In this document: positions 8,280 through 17,618 of the stretch, piece after piece | How the letters are laid out: the number at the start of each line of letters is the position of its first letter | Numbering within the stretch: position 1 is the stretch's first letter | From: Lachnospiraceae bacterium | GTDB taxonomy: Bacteria; Bacillota; Clostridia; Lachnospirales; Lachnospiraceae | Assembly (NCBI GenBank): GCA_009911185.1 | Contig: QXWW01000008.1 | Location: 62,001 to 126,000 of the forward strand | DNA length: 64,000 bases | Direction: 5' to 3' | Made by a program: the position numbers and the translations under genes | Notes under the pieces: generated by a model | Told to the model about the DNA's origin: nothing | Databases searched by the model: none | The model's input: the letters and a program-made list of their open reading frames with translations, nothing else

Positions 8280-8534
8280 TCACTTACATTTGCTTCTGAG
8301 AAATTCCATAATCGCCTCATAATGCTGCGGTTCATGGGGAAAGGTACAGCCACTGCAGTCCTTGATCCTATTGCCGGCGGAGCTTACGATATAAGCCGGC
8401 GCCCCCAGGCAGTCCGCATAAGGATTCATCGGGCAGAAACAAAACAGACAATTGAAGCTCTCTCCCTGCATATTTCTGTGACATGGATAATACTGACAAT
8501 CTTCATTTTTAAAATATTTATAACTGTTTTCCAT
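8280..8534 (-). CDS. Cysteine-rich small domain protein
   Basis: This 84-residue protein contains ten cysteines, mostly in three groups: DCQYYPCH, CLFCFCPMNPYADCLG and DCSGCTFPH. The pattern matches the small Cys-rich domain family that in other bacteria is often found with cobalamin genes (assignment from memory of the family). The cysteines probably bind metal or an Fe-S cluster. It overlaps the end of no gene but starts only 11 bases after the zinc-type permease gene, so it is likely co-transcribed with the importer. That context suggests a metal-related role, but this is inference. Confidence 0.75.
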   Translation of the reverse strand: MENSYKYFKNEDCQYYPCHRNMQGESFNCLFCFCPMNPYADCLGAPAYIVSSAGNRIKDCSGCTFPHEPQHYEAIMEFLRSKCK

Positions 8535-8545
8535 TACTGCACGCT

Positions 8546-9358
8546 CTACACATTATTTCGTCTGCCCCACCAGTATGTTGTAAAATAGATGATGGAAGCA
8601 AGAATTACAATCGTTGGACCTGTAGCTACATTTACATAGTAAGACACCAGCATTCCCAAAATCCCGGAAAACATCGAAAACAGCACGGAAAAAAAGTGAT
8701 ATTCCCGCATGTTTTGAGAAATATTTGCCGACGCCGCAGCCGGGAGGATCAGCAGTGCATTGATAATCAGGATTCCGATCCACTTGATAGAAACCATAAC
8801 AATCAAGGCTGTAAGCACGGCAAAAAGATTTTCCATCCAGCATACGGGAATGCGGCGGCTTTTTGCCAGAGTCCGGTTTAAACTGACAGCCAGAAGTTTA
8901 TTAAAACCAAACGCCCAAAATACCAGGACTACCGCAAACATCCCTGCAAGATACCAGATTTCCGCCGGAGTAATACTCAAGATATCACCCACCAGAATAC
9001 TGGAATATTTGCTGAAATTTCCTCCCTGGGACAATATGGCAAGCCCCAGGGCAATACTGCAGGAGGAAAAGACGGATATCACGGTATCTGTGGAAGCGGA
9101 AACCCTGCTGCTGATCTGATTAAGCAGCAGGGCGAATATTACTGCAAATACAACCATGGAAATACTGGCGTTATTTACCCCAAGAACCACTCCCACTGCA
9201 ATTCCTGTCAGTGCGGAATGTCCAAGCGCATCGGAAAAGAACGCCATTTTGCGGTTGACAATCATCGTTCCCACAAACCCGAACAGGGGCGTGATAATTA
9301 AAATGGCGAAAAAAGCGTATTTCATGAAATCATATTGCAGCCAGGAGAACCATCCCAT
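8546..9358 (-). CDS. Zinc/manganese ABC importer permease (ZnuB-like)
   Basis: This 270-residue membrane protein has eight or so hydrophobic helices and the ABC-3 family signatures FFSDALGHSALTGIAVG and IKWIGILIINALLILPAAAS. The start is set at 9358 (MGWFSWLQYDFM) because AAGGAGG precedes it and it follows the TAG stop of the ATPase gene by one base; the longer reading frame would overlap the ATPase by about 50 bases. It forms the membrane channel of a metal importer with the two genes upstream. Confidence 0.92.
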   Translation of the reverse strand: MGWFSWLQYDFMKYAFFAILIITPLFGFVGTMIVNRKMAFFSDALGHSALTGIAVGVVLGVNNASISMVVFAVIFALLLNQISSRVSASTDTVISVFSSCSIALGLAILSQGGNFSKYSSILVGDILSITPAEIWYLAGMFAVVLVFWAFGFNKLLAVSLNRTLAKSRRIPVCWMENLFAVLTALIVMVSIKWIGILIINALLILPAAASANISQNMREYHFFSVLFSMFSGILGMLVSYYVNVATGPTIVILASIIYFTTYWWGRRNNV

Positions 9359-9359
9359 T

Positions 9360-10106
9360 CTATGTTTCCTCCTTTCCGTACGGAAATACCTGCTGAAATT
9401 CAGAACTGGCAAATACTTCTCTGGCGCCGCCCTGTCTTCTCACCGTCTGGTCTATCAATATCACCTTATCCGCATATTTCCTGACATAGTCCAAATCATG
9501 AGAGATGAGAATTACCGCCAGGTCATAATTTTCTTTGAGTTCATAAATGGTATGGTAAAACAGCTCCATACCATTCTGGTCAATACCAGAAACCGGTTCA
9601 TCCAATAACAGCAGATTGGGTGAATCCATTAACGCCATTGACAAAAGTACTCTCTGCAGTTCTCCACCGGATAAGTTGCACACCTGCTGATTTAACAGAT
9701 GCTCCGCCTCAAAGATCTGCAGATGTTCCAGAATCCTGCCGCGTATTTTTTTTCCCCGCCTCAAAAATACCGGAACACTGCTTTGATAGGCGGCTATCAT
9801 ATCATAAACACTGACCGGTGTCTGTTTCTCCACATTCAGAGACTGCGGAACATAGCCCATCTTTAATTTCTGGATCTGCCCATTTTCCCTGTCTTTAAAT
9901 TCAATCGTCCCTGTATGCGGTATATCTCCAAGAATGGCGCGAATCAGCGTCGACTTACCTGCCCCGTTGCGCCCGACAACTGCATTTAGGCTGCCGCAGT
10001 GAATATGGAGATTGATATCCTTTAATATTTCCTGTTTTCCCAGGGTAACGCCCAAATGATTAATTTTGATACAATGAAGCCCGCAGGGCATAATAATTTT
10101 CTGCAA
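9360..10106 (-). CDS. Zinc/manganese ABC importer ATPase (ZnuC-like)
   Basis: This is an ATP-binding subunit of 248 residues. Walker A is GRNGAGKST, the signature is LSGGELQRV and Walker B is LLLLDEPVSGID, followed by the switch histidine in ILISHDL. The start appears to be TTG at 10106 behind AAGGAAGAG; the first ATG, five codons later, has no ribosome binding site. The CGLHC pair near the N-terminus is unusual for the family and could touch metal. It lies 27 bases after the binding-protein gene and directly before the permease gene. Confidence 0.92.
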   Translation of the reverse strand: MQKIIMPCGLHCIKINHLGVTLGKQEILKDINLHIHCGSLNAVVGRNGAGKSTLIRAILGDIPHTGTIEFKDRENGQIQKLKMGYVPQSLNVEKQTPVSVYDMIAAYQSSVPVFLRRGKKIRGRILEHLQIFEAEHLLNQQVCNLSGGELQRVLLSMALMDSPNLLLLDEPVSGIDQNGMELFYHTIYELKENYDLAVILISHDLDYVRKYADKVILIDQTVRRQGGAREVFASSEFQQVFPYGKEET

Positions 10107-10133
10107 TTGAACTCTTCCTTTTCCTGCCGCCGC

Positions 10134-11117
10134 TCAATCTTGCCACAGACTGCGCAGCGTTTCAATATTCTGCAAAACCGCTGACAAATAACTGTCTTTT
10201 TGATAATCTCCCCGAACCAGCGTATCCAGATAGCAGACGTTCACATCCGTTTCCGCCTTTAGCGTTTCTCCCATATCTTTGCCGTACGCTTCTTCCGCAA
10301 GGACAACCTTTATTTCCCGCTCTGAGATCTGCTCTATGACGTTTGCCACCTCACTGGCGCTGATCTGGCGTTCTTCGTCCAGATTCAGGCAATACAGTTC
10401 TTCCATTCCAAGTTCCTCTGCCACATAAGCATATGCTTCGTGAAGAATCACTACCGGCTCTCCCGCCGCCAGCTTTCGCAGTTCTTGCATTTTCTCTGTC
10501 AGAACCTCAATTTTTTTACAGTACGCATCGGCATTTGCATGGTAGCGTTTTCGATGCTGCGGGTCTGCCTTACTCAAAGCAGCGGCAATATTCTGAACCA
10601 TTTCCCCGTAAAGCTCTGTATCCATCCAGGCATGTGCATTTTCTCCACCGTGAATATGCGCCTCTTCCCGGCTGTTTCCCGGCTGCTCTGTCTCCTGCAG
10701 ATGGCTTTCTTCCCGAAGCCCCTCCTCTTGCGGCAGAAGTTTTAACCCTTCCGATGCACGCGAAATGATAAGCCCTGGATATGCCTCTCCCACCTTAGTA
10801 AGAAAGTTTTCAATTCCTCCGCCATTTACCAGAAAAAGATCCGCCTGCGACAATAAAATCATATCCTGGGGCGTGAGCTGATAATCATGCATACACCCCG
10901 TCTGCGGCTCGCTTAAATTTGCCAGTGTTACGCCGGAAACATTTTCCGTTACATTAAGCGCTGCAATATAGACCGGATAAAAAGAAGTCACTACCCGCAG
11001 ATGTATATCCTTTTGCCGCCCCTGCTCCAGTCTCATATATGTCTTTGTAAAAATACCGCTTGCCAGAGTAATGGCAAGCAGTATAACAGAGACGAACAAA
11101 TATTTATTTTTCCTCAT
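10134..11117 (-). CDS. Zinc-type ABC importer binding protein (ZnuA/AdcA-like)
   Basis: A cluster A-I metal-binding protein of 327 residues. It has an N-terminal hydrophobic segment (residues 5-24) without a lipobox cysteine, so it is either a cleaved secreted protein or an anchored one. Likely metal ligands are the histidines in CMHDYQL, NAHAWMD and LHEAYAY, and an acidic residue in EEAYGKD. Between the first and second ligands lies a short charged segment with HIHGGENAH, a modest version of the His-rich loop of zinc-specific members, so zinc is favoured over manganese. It begins 8 bases after engB, with no promoter visible between them. Confidence 0.9.
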   Translation of the reverse strand: MRKNKYLFVSVILLAITLASGIFTKTYMRLEQGRQKDIHLRVVTSFYPVYIAALNVTENVSGVTLANLSEPQTGCMHDYQLTPQDMILLSQADLFLVNGGGIENFLTKVGEAYPGLIISRASEGLKLLPQEEGLREESHLQETEQPGNSREEAHIHGGENAHAWMDTELYGEMVQNIAAALSKADPQHRKRYHANADAYCKKIEVLTEKMQELRKLAAGEPVVILHEAYAYVAEELGMEELYCLNLDEERQISASEVANVIEQISEREIKVVLAEEAYGKDMGETLKAETDVNVCYLDTLVRGDYQKDSYLSAVLQNIETLRSLWQD

Positions 11118-11125
11118 ATACTCCT

Positions 11126-11728
11126 CTATTCTGCCAGCTGTTTCAATCCCAACAGCTCGTCCATCAGATTCCAGATTTCCTCTCTGCCCTGTTTAGAAAG
11201 CGCGGAATAGGGCAAAATCGGCGTTCCGGGTTTCACCTGCAGTCCCTCTTTTATCATTTTTAAATGTTTTTGTCTCTGGCTCCGCTTAATCTTATCCAGC
11301 TTTGTGGCAATGATAATCGGGTCGTATCCCTGATAGACGACCCAGTCATACATCTGCCTGTCATTCACAGAAGGTTCATGACGGATATCAACCAGCAGAA
11401 ATACCGCCTTTAACTGCCGTGAAGAATGAAGATAGTTTTCTATCATCCGCCCCCATTTTTCCTTTTCTTTTACAGAAACTTTGGCATAGCCGTAACCTGG
11501 AAGATCTACCAGATACATGGCGTTGTTAATGTTATAATAATTAATGGTCTGGGTTTTTCCGGGCTGCGCAGAGGTTCGCGCCAACGATTTGCGGTTCATC
11601 AGCCCATTAATCAGGGATGACTTTCCCACGTTGGATTTTCCTGCAAACGCCACCTCCGGCTTATCCGTATGCGGCAGCTTACTGGTGACGCCGCATACAA
11701 TTTCTAAGTCCACTGTCTTTATAACCAT
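11126..11728 (-). CDS. engB: Ribosome biogenesis GTPase EngB (YsxC/YihA)
   Basis: This 200-residue GTPase assists large ribosomal subunit assembly. G1 is GKSNVGKSSLI, G3 is DLPGYG and G4 is TKLDKI, all within the expected spacing; length is normal. AAGGAG precedes the ATG and overlaps the stop of lon. The pairing of engB directly downstream of lon is common in Firmicutes. The stop is followed within 8 bases by the zinc-type importer genes. Confidence 0.97.
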   Translation of the reverse strand: MVIKTVDLEIVCGVTSKLPHTDKPEVAFAGKSNVGKSSLINGLMNRKSLARTSAQPGKTQTINYYNINNAMYLVDLPGYGYAKVSVKEKEKWGRMIENYLHSSRQLKAVFLLVDIRHEPSVNDRQMYDWVVYQGYDPIIIATKLDKIKRSQRQKHLKMIKEGLQVKPGTPILPYSALSKQGREEIWNLMDELLGLKQLAE

Positions 11729-11738
11729 CGCTCTCTCC

Positions 11739-14060
11739 TTATTCTGCCAGAGCCGTCTTCAACACCTGTTCCATTCGTTCCACAAATACGATTTCCAGCC
11801 CTTTTTTGATTTCCGGGGAAATTTCTGCAACATCCGGCTCGTTCTTCGCGGGAACACATATGGTTTTCATTCCCGCATTTTTGGCCGCCAGAATCTTCTC
11901 TTTCAAACCGCCAATGGGAAGGACTCTTCCTCTCAGGGTAATTTCCCCTGTCATGGCCACATCCTTGCGCACCTTGCGTTTGGTGATTGCGGAAAGCATG
12001 GCTGTCGCCATGGTAATGCCTGCCGAGGGTCCGTCTTTGGGTACTGCTCCCTCCGGAATATGGATATGGATATCGTATTCCTTGAAAAATTCCTTGTCTA
12101 TTCCATATTTCTGGCTGACAGAGCGGATATAGCTAATTCCGGCCTGCGCCGATTCTTTCATTACATCCCCAAGCTGCCCGGTAAGCTGAAATTCTCCCTT
12201 GCCCGGCATAATATTCACTTCGATCTGCAGGGTATCTCCGCCTACGCTGGTCCAGGCAAGCCCCCGCACAATTCCCACTTCATCGTTTTCATTTACCAGG
12301 TCATAATTATATTTCTCTTTGCCCAAAAGCTTACCCAGACTGTTTTCTGTAATTTTTACGGTTTTTTTCCGGGATTTTCCCTTTTGATACAGCTCCCTGG
12401 CCGCTTTCCGGCAAATCTGGCCGATTTTGCGCTCCAGATTGCGGACCCCTGCCTCCCTGGTATAACCGCGGATCAATTTCTCCAGCGCATGATCGCTGAT
12501 GGACAGTTGTCCCTCCTGCAGTCCGTTTTTCTCCATCTGCTTGGCAATCAGATGTTCCCTGGCAATATGGGACTTTTCGTTTTCGGTATAACTGCTTACC
12601 TCAATAATTTCCATACGATCCAGTAAGGGTTTCTGGATATCCTGCAAAGAATTTGCCGTCGCGATAAACAATACCTCGGACAAATCCAGGGGAAGCTCTA
12701 CATAATGATCACGGAAGCGGCTGTTCTGCTCACTGTCCAACACCTCTAACAATGCGGAGGCTGTGTCTCCCTTGTAATCGCTGCTGATCTTGTCAATCTC
12801 ATCCAGAAGCATCAGCGGATTTTTCACTCCGGCATTTTTTAGTCCGTTTGCAATTCTTCCCGGCATTGCGCCCACATAAGTCTTCCTGTGTCCCCGGATT
12901 TCCGCCTCATCCCTTACTCCTCCCAGACTGATGCGCACATATTTCTTATCCAGAGCGCGCGCCACAGAACGTGCTATGCTGGTCTTGCCTGTACCCGGCG
13001 GACCCACCAGACAAATGATCGGGCTGTCTCCTTTGGCAGTCAGGTTGCGTACGGCCAGAAATTCCAGCATACGTTCCTTGACCTTCTCCATACCATAATG
13101 ATCTTCGTCCAAAATTCTCTCAGCGTCCTCAAGATTACGGTTATCTTTCGACGCCTTGTTCCAGGGCAGCTCCAGCAAAGTCTCGATATACCCGCGAATT
13201 ACAGCGTTTTCTGAAGAATTGGAGGAAACATTTTTAAAACGTTCAATCTCTTTTCTCAGCTTGGCCTTTACTTCTTCGTCCGCTTCCAGTTTCTCTGTCT
13301 CCTGCAGAAAATGATCTGCCTCCGATACGGTATTGTCCTCTCCCAGTTCTTCCCGGATCAGCCGCATCTGTTCCCGTAAAATATATTCTTTCTGGTTCTT
13401 ATCTACTTTTTCCTTTACTTTACTCTGAAATTCCGTTTTAATCTGAATAATATTGATCTCATTCAGCAGAATCAGCATTAATTCCTCATACCGTTCCTGG
13501 ATGCTGTCCGTTTCCAATAGCTTCTGCTTCTCTTCAAATCCTACCGGAAGGTTATTGCCGACATAATCCAGAAGCTTGCACAAGTCCTGCATATCCAGTA
13601 TTTGTCTTGCCAGCTCCTTGCCCGGTTTGGGATTCAGTCTGCAATACCGTCCGAACGTCTCCTGCACTCCCCGCACCATCGCCTCCTGAATTTCCTGCGG
13701 AGGTATTTCGCCGTCCGATGTCAACACCTCAACCTCTGCAAACAGGCACTCTTCTGCCGTCAGATCTAACAACCGCGCGCGCGTCTCCCCCTCCACTAAC
13801 ACACGAACCACATTATTCTGAAGTTTAATGACCTGCTTAATGACCGCAAGAACTCCCACCTGGTATAAATCCGATTTCTCCGGCTCTTCGCTATCAATAC
13901 TTTTCTGAGTGATCAGAAATACCGTCTGATCTCCTACCATAGCGTTTTCCAATGCCTTGATGGATCTGTTTCTGCTCACGTCAAAATGTGCCACCATTCC
14001 CGGAAGAATTGTCATCCCCCGAAGTGCCACTGCCGGTACCTTTCTGTATACTTCACTCAT
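11739..14060 (-). CDS. lon: ATP-dependent protease Lon
   Basis: Lon degrades damaged and regulatory proteins in the cytoplasm. The 773-residue protein has the N-terminal substrate-binding domain (about 8-200), a coiled region, the AAA+ module with Walker A GPPGTGKT at 353-360 and Walker B LMLLDEIDK, and a C-terminal protease domain with the catalytic dyad S679 (PKDGPSAG) and K722 (GLKEKILAA). GAGGAG before the ATG overlaps the clpX stop region. It is part of the tig-clpP-clpX-lon-engB run, a classical proteostasis order. Confidence 0.98.
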   Translation of the reverse strand: MSEVYRKVPAVALRGMTILPGMVAHFDVSRNRSIKALENAMVGDQTVFLITQKSIDSEEPEKSDLYQVGVLAVIKQVIKLQNNVVRVLVEGETRARLLDLTAEECLFAEVEVLTSDGEIPPQEIQEAMVRGVQETFGRYCRLNPKPGKELARQILDMQDLCKLLDYVGNNLPVGFEEKQKLLETDSIQERYEELMLILLNEINIIQIKTEFQSKVKEKVDKNQKEYILREQMRLIREELGEDNTVSEADHFLQETEKLEADEEVKAKLRKEIERFKNVSSNSSENAVIRGYIETLLELPWNKASKDNRNLEDAERILDEDHYGMEKVKERMLEFLAVRNLTAKGDSPIICLVGPPGTGKTSIARSVARALDKKYVRISLGGVRDEAEIRGHRKTYVGAMPGRIANGLKNAGVKNPLMLLDEIDKISSDYKGDTASALLEVLDSEQNSRFRDHYVELPLDLSEVLFIATANSLQDIQKPLLDRMEIIEVSSYTENEKSHIAREHLIAKQMEKNGLQEGQLSISDHALEKLIRGYTREAGVRNLERKIGQICRKAARELYQKGKSRKKTVKITENSLGKLLGKEKYNYDLVNENDEVGIVRGLAWTSVGGDTLQIEVNIMPGKGEFQLTGQLGDVMKESAQAGISYIRSVSQKYGIDKEFFKEYDIHIHIPEGAVPKDGPSAGITMATAMLSAITKRKVRKDVAMTGEITLRGRVLPIGGLKEKILAAKNAGMKTICVPAKNEPDVAEISPEIKKGLEIVFVERMEQVLKTALAE

Positions 14061-14071
14061 AAGTTCTCTCC

Positions 14072-15337
14072 TCAGGCAGATTTACTCTCTCTGCCATACA
14101 TAATCTCTATCTCTTTGTTTTCCTCTACTACTTCTTTGGTAATTCTGCAGCTGGTAATAGAAGTATCGGAAGGCACGCGGTACATCAGATCCATCAGTAC
14201 CTTTTCCACAATCGCGCGAAGTCCCCGCGCTCCGGTCTTCCGCTTCACAGACTTTTCTGCAATCGCTTCTATGGCTTCCTCATCAAAGGTAAGCTCCACA
14301 CCGTCCATACTGAACAATGCCACATACTGGCGGATCAGGGAATTTTTAGGCTCTTTAAGGATGCGAACCAGTGCGTCTTTATCCAGCGCATCCAGCGAAA
14401 CCGTCACCGGAACACGTCCCACAAACTCCGGAATCAGTCCGAACTTTACAAGATCCTGCGGGAGCACTTTCTTTAAAATCAAACCGACATTTTTTTCCCG
14501 TTTGTCTGCAATCTCCGCATTAAATCCCATGGATTTCTGATCCATGCGATTCTCCACAATTTTATCCAGCCCTTCAAAGGCGCCGCCACAGATAAATAAA
14601 ATATTGGTGGTATCAATGGATAACAATTCCTGCTGCGGATGCTTTCTGCCTCCCTGGGGCGGAACGCTCGCCACAGTTCCCTCTAAAATTTTCAGAAGCG
14701 CCTGCTGTACGCCCTCGCCGGAGACGTCGCGGGTAATGGAAGGATTTTCTGATTTCCGGGTAATCTTATCAATCTCATCCACATAGATAATTCCTCTCTG
14801 GGCACGCTGGATATCTCCGTCCGCCGCCTGGATAATTTTCAGCAGGATATTTTCCACATCCTCGCCCACATAACCTGCCTCTGTCAAAGTTGTAGCGTCC
14901 GCAATCGCAAAGGGCACATTCAATACACGTGCCAACGTCTGAGCAAGCAGCGTTTTGCCGCATCCGGTCGGCCCCAGCATCAGAATATTGCTCTTTTGCA
15001 GTTCCACGCCCAAATCCTGAGGCGCCAGGATTCGCTTATAGTGATTATATACGGCAACGGACAGCACCTTCTTCGCCTCTTCCTGACCGATTACATAATC
15101 GTCTAAAAATTTCTTCATTTCCACAGGAGTCAGAAGATTAATCTCATCTGTTTCTTCCTCCACCATCTCTTCTTCATCCAGTTCTTCTTCCAATTCCTCT
15201 TCAATGATCTCTGCACAAATATCCACACATTCATCACAGATATACGCACCGCTGGGTCCTGCAATCAGTTTGCGGACCTGACCATCGGTCTTGCCACAGA
15301 AGGAACAGCGTATTCTGTCTTCAAATCTTCCGGCCAT
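14072..15337 (-). CDS. clpX: ATP-dependent Clp protease, ATPase subunit ClpX
   Basis: The 421-residue AAA+ unfoldase feeds substrates to ClpP. The N-terminal zinc-binding domain has C11, C14, C34 and C37 in the expected C-x2-C and C-x2-C pairs. Walker A is [12 protein letters not shown], Walker B is IIYVDEIDK, and the ClpP-contacting loop is present as NIGFNAEI-like sequence (KSMGFNAEI). An acidic stretch of glutamates (about residues 44-62) follows the zinc domain and is longer than usual. GGAGG precedes the start. A hairpin lies between clpP and clpX and may tune the ratio of the two. Confidence 0.98.
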   Translation of the reverse strand: MAGRFEDRIRCSFCGKTDGQVRKLIAGPSGAYICDECVDICAEIIEEELEEELDEEEMVEEETDEINLLTPVEMKKFLDDYVIGQEEAKKVLSVAVYNHYKRILAPQDLGVELQKSNILMLGPTGCGKTLLAQTLARVLNVPFAIADATTLTEAGYVGEDVENILLKIIQAADGDIQRAQRGIIYVDEIDKITRKSENPSITRDVSGEGVQQALLKILEGTVASVPPQGGRKHPQQELLSIDTTNILFICGGAFEGLDKIVENRMDQKSMGFNAEIADKREKNVGLILKKVLPQDLVKFGLIPEFVGRVPVTVSLDALDKDALVRILKEPKNSLIRQYVALFSMDGVELTFDEEAIEAIAEKSVKRKTGARGLRAIVEKVLMDLMYRVPSDTSITSCRITKEVVEENKEIEIMYGRESKSA

Positions 15338-15368
15338 ATTTACCTCCCGTTTCCTTAAAATTCCTTAA

Positions 15369-15400
15369 AAGGGACAGTAGCATATGCTCGCTGTCCCCTT
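15369..15400 (-). terminator. Hairpin between clpP and clpX, possible attenuator
   Basis: Arms GGGACAG (15371-15377) and CTGTCCC (15391-15397) pair, and the loop itself contains the palindrome AGCATATGCT, which extends the hairpin. On the minus strand it is followed by TTTT and a second T-rich stretch. It lies inside a 66-base intergenic gap, so it could act as a partial terminator or an RNA stability element. Confidence 0.65.
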
Positions 15401-15403
15401 ATC

Positions 15404-15988
15404 TTACTTTCTGTTCGTAATCACACCGTCAATCAGGCCATATTCTCTCGCTTCTTCCGCGGACATGTAATTATCGCGCTCTGTATCTGCCGCAATCACC
15501 TCATATGGCTGTCCCGTGTTCTCTGATAAAATCGTATTCAACCGTTTCTTGGTATTCAGAATATTATTCGCAGCAATCTGTATATCTGTCGCCTGTCCTT
15601 TGGCTCCTCCGGAAGGCTGATGGATCATAATCTCTGCATTGGGAAGCGCAAAACGTTTTCCTTTCGTTCCTCCCGCAAGAAGAAATGCTCCCATGCTTGC
15701 TGCCAGCCCGATACAGATCGTCTCCACATCGCACTTAATATAATTCATCGTATCGTAAATGGCAAGTCCTGCACTTACTACGCCGCCCGGTGAATTGATA
15801 TACAGATGTATATCTTTTCCCGGATCTTCCGACTCCAGGAACAGAAGCTGCGCTACCACAAGTCCCGCCGTCGTCTCGTTCACTTCTTCTCCCAGAAAAA
15901 TAATCCTGTCTTTTAACAGTCTGGAATATATATCGTAAGACCGTTCTCCTCTGCTGGTCTGCTCCACAACATAAGGTACTAGACTCAT
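15404..15988 (-). CDS. clpP: ATP-dependent Clp protease proteolytic subunit ClpP
   Basis: ClpP is a serine protease that forms a two-ring barrel in the cytoplasm. The catalytic triad is S98 (GLAASMGA), H123 ([10 protein letters not shown]) and D172 (TERDNYMS), the standard numbering. Length (194) is normal, and the N-terminal [16 protein letters not shown] matches the usual axial loop region. It starts 12 bases after tig and precedes clpX, so it belongs to the tig operon. Confidence 0.98.
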   Translation of the reverse strand: MSLVPYVVEQTSRGERSYDIYSRLLKDRIIFLGEEVNETTAGLVVAQLLFLESEDPGKDIHLYINSPGGVVSAGLAIYDTMNYIKCDVETICIGLAASMGAFLLAGGTKGKRFALPNAEIMIHQPSGGAKGQATDIQIAANNILNTKKRLNTILSENTGQPYEVIAADTERDNYMSAEEAREYGLIDGVITNRK

Positions 15989-16000
15989 GAAACTTCCTCC

Positions 16001-17296
16001 TTACTCTGCATCTTTTTCTTCCACATGCTCCATAACCAGTTTCACCGCCTTCTGCACAGCGAGATCCTTCTTAAGATTCTCTTTCTCAGAATCTCCCATC
16101 CAGTCTTTCATCTTATCCGCTTCCATTCCGTACAATTCTGCCATTCTTTCAATCTCAGCCTGTACGTCTTCCTCTGTAACCTGGATATCTTCTTTCACAG
16201 CGATTGCCTCCAACACCAGGCCAGCCTGGATGCGTTTCAGCGCTTCCGGCTTCATCTGCTCTAACATCTGCTCGGTAGAAGTTCCGCTAAACTGCATGTA
16301 CTGTTCTAAAGATAACCCCTGCTGGGCAATCCTGTTCGCGAAATCATCTACCATGGATTCTGCCTGGGCCTTTACCATTACCTCGGGAATTTCCATCTGC
16401 GCCCCTTCCACAACTTTTTGGACAGCTTCATCCTCCTGCGCGCGCCTTGCCTCTTCTTCCTTACGCTCGGCAAGTCTCTTCTTCACATCCTCTTTATATT
16501 CGTCAAGCGTGTCAAACTCGGAAACATCCTGTGCAAATTCATCATCCAGGTCCGGCAGTTCGTTGGTCTTAATCTCGTTAATTTTCACCTGAAACACCGC
16601 CGGCTTGCCGGCAAGCTCCGGCGCATGGTATTCCTCCGGGAAAGTTACGTTTACTTCCAGCTCGTCGCCAGTATTTTTACCAATGAGCTGCTCCTCAAAA
16701 TTATCGATAAATGAATGGGAACCAATTACCAGAGAATGATTCTCACCTTTTCCTCCTTCAAAGGCGACGCCGTCTGCAAATCCCTCAAAATCAATCACTG
16801 CCGTATCGCCGTCTGCAATCGCGCGGTCTTCTACGGTTATGGTTCTTGCATTGCTCTCTCTTTCCTTCTCGATCTCGCCATTCAATTCTTCTTCTGTCAC
16901 TGCAGTATCCATTTTCGTAACCGTGATACCCTTATATTCACCAAGCGTTACCTGCGGTTTAACAGCAACCTCTGCCGTGTAAATAAAAGCTTTTCCCTCT
17001 TCAATCTGCGTAATGTCAATGTCAGGTCTGGAAACAATTTCAATACCGGACTCATCCACAGCCTGCGGATAGGACTGAGTAATTAATGTATTGGCCGCCT
17101 CTTCAAAAAATACTTCCGGGCCGTACATTTTCTCAATCATCATTCTTGGCACCTTACCTTTACGGAACCCCGGAATGCTGATCTTGCTCCTCTCTTTCAT
17201 ATAAGCAGCCTGCATTGCTTTCTCTAACTCCTCCGCGGGAAGTTCAATGGTAAGCTTTGCCATATTTTTTTCTAAATTTTCAACCTGTACACTCAT
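16001..17296 (-). CDS. tig: Trigger factor
   Basis: This is the ribosome-associated chaperone and prolyl isomerase. The start is set at 17296 (MSVQVENLEKNMAKLTIEL) because AAGGAGG precedes it and this matches the family N-terminus; upstream codons in the same frame are not conserved-looking. The ribosome-docking signature GFRKGKVPR is at about residues 43-51. The FKBP-like domain (about 150-240) and helical C-terminal arms follow, giving 431 residues, the normal size. The C-terminus is acidic. It is the first gene of the tig-clpP-clpX-lon-engB run. Confidence 0.97.
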   Translation of the reverse strand: MSVQVENLEKNMAKLTIELPAEELEKAMQAAYMKERSKISIPGFRKGKVPRMMIEKMYGPEVFFEEAANTLITQSYPQAVDESGIEIVSRPDIDITQIEEGKAFIYTAEVAVKPQVTLGEYKGITVTKMDTAVTEEELNGEIEKERESNARTITVEDRAIADGDTAVIDFEGFADGVAFEGGKGENHSLVIGSHSFIDNFEEQLIGKNTGDELEVNVTFPEEYHAPELAGKPAVFQVKINEIKTNELPDLDDEFAQDVSEFDTLDEYKEDVKKRLAERKEEEARRAQEDEAVQKVVEGAQMEIPEVMVKAQAESMVDDFANRIAQQGLSLEQYMQFSGTSTEQMLEQMKPEALKRIQAGLVLEAIAVKEDIQVTEEDVQAEIERMAELYGMEADKMKDWMGDSEKENLKKDLAVQKAVKLVMEHVEEKDAE

Positions 17297-17564
17297 TACT
17301 GCTATTTCCTCCTTAAAATTCAAGAATGCCCCGGCATCTGCCGGAAGCGTTTCATTCTGGGATATGTTACTGTCCACTCTGGAACTGCTGATCTGCAAAA
17401 ATCCCCTTATCATTGCCTTTGCCAATAAACTTTTGTACTCCTGGGCATTATCGCACAGTCTGTTCTGTAAAATATGCAGAAAATATGCAGATCTATGCGA
17501 AGGTCATCGGGATAATTCTCAATTGGGCATTGCAGGGTACTCCCCCAAACTACACCATTCTGGA

Positions 17565-17573
17565 ATTATAGCA
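17565..17573 (-). promoter_or_regulatory. Extended -10 promoter upstream of tig
   Basis: Read on the minus strand the box is TGCTATAAT, a perfect extended -10; the -35 region is poor (TGGTAT). It lies about 270 bases before the tig start, leaving a long leader. The rest of the 322-base gap (17297-17618) holds two direct copies of AAAATATGCAG near 17470 but no gene. Confidence 0.6.
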
Positions 17574-17618
17574 TACTCATTCAGAAAATACCAGTATTTT
17601 TTTTGTAACGTATAAAAT

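Noticed and set aside
11544-12626. Plus-strand open frame of 360 codons opposite lon and engB
   Set aside because: It lies wholly antisense to two well-conserved genes, has no ribosome binding site and no recognisable domain.
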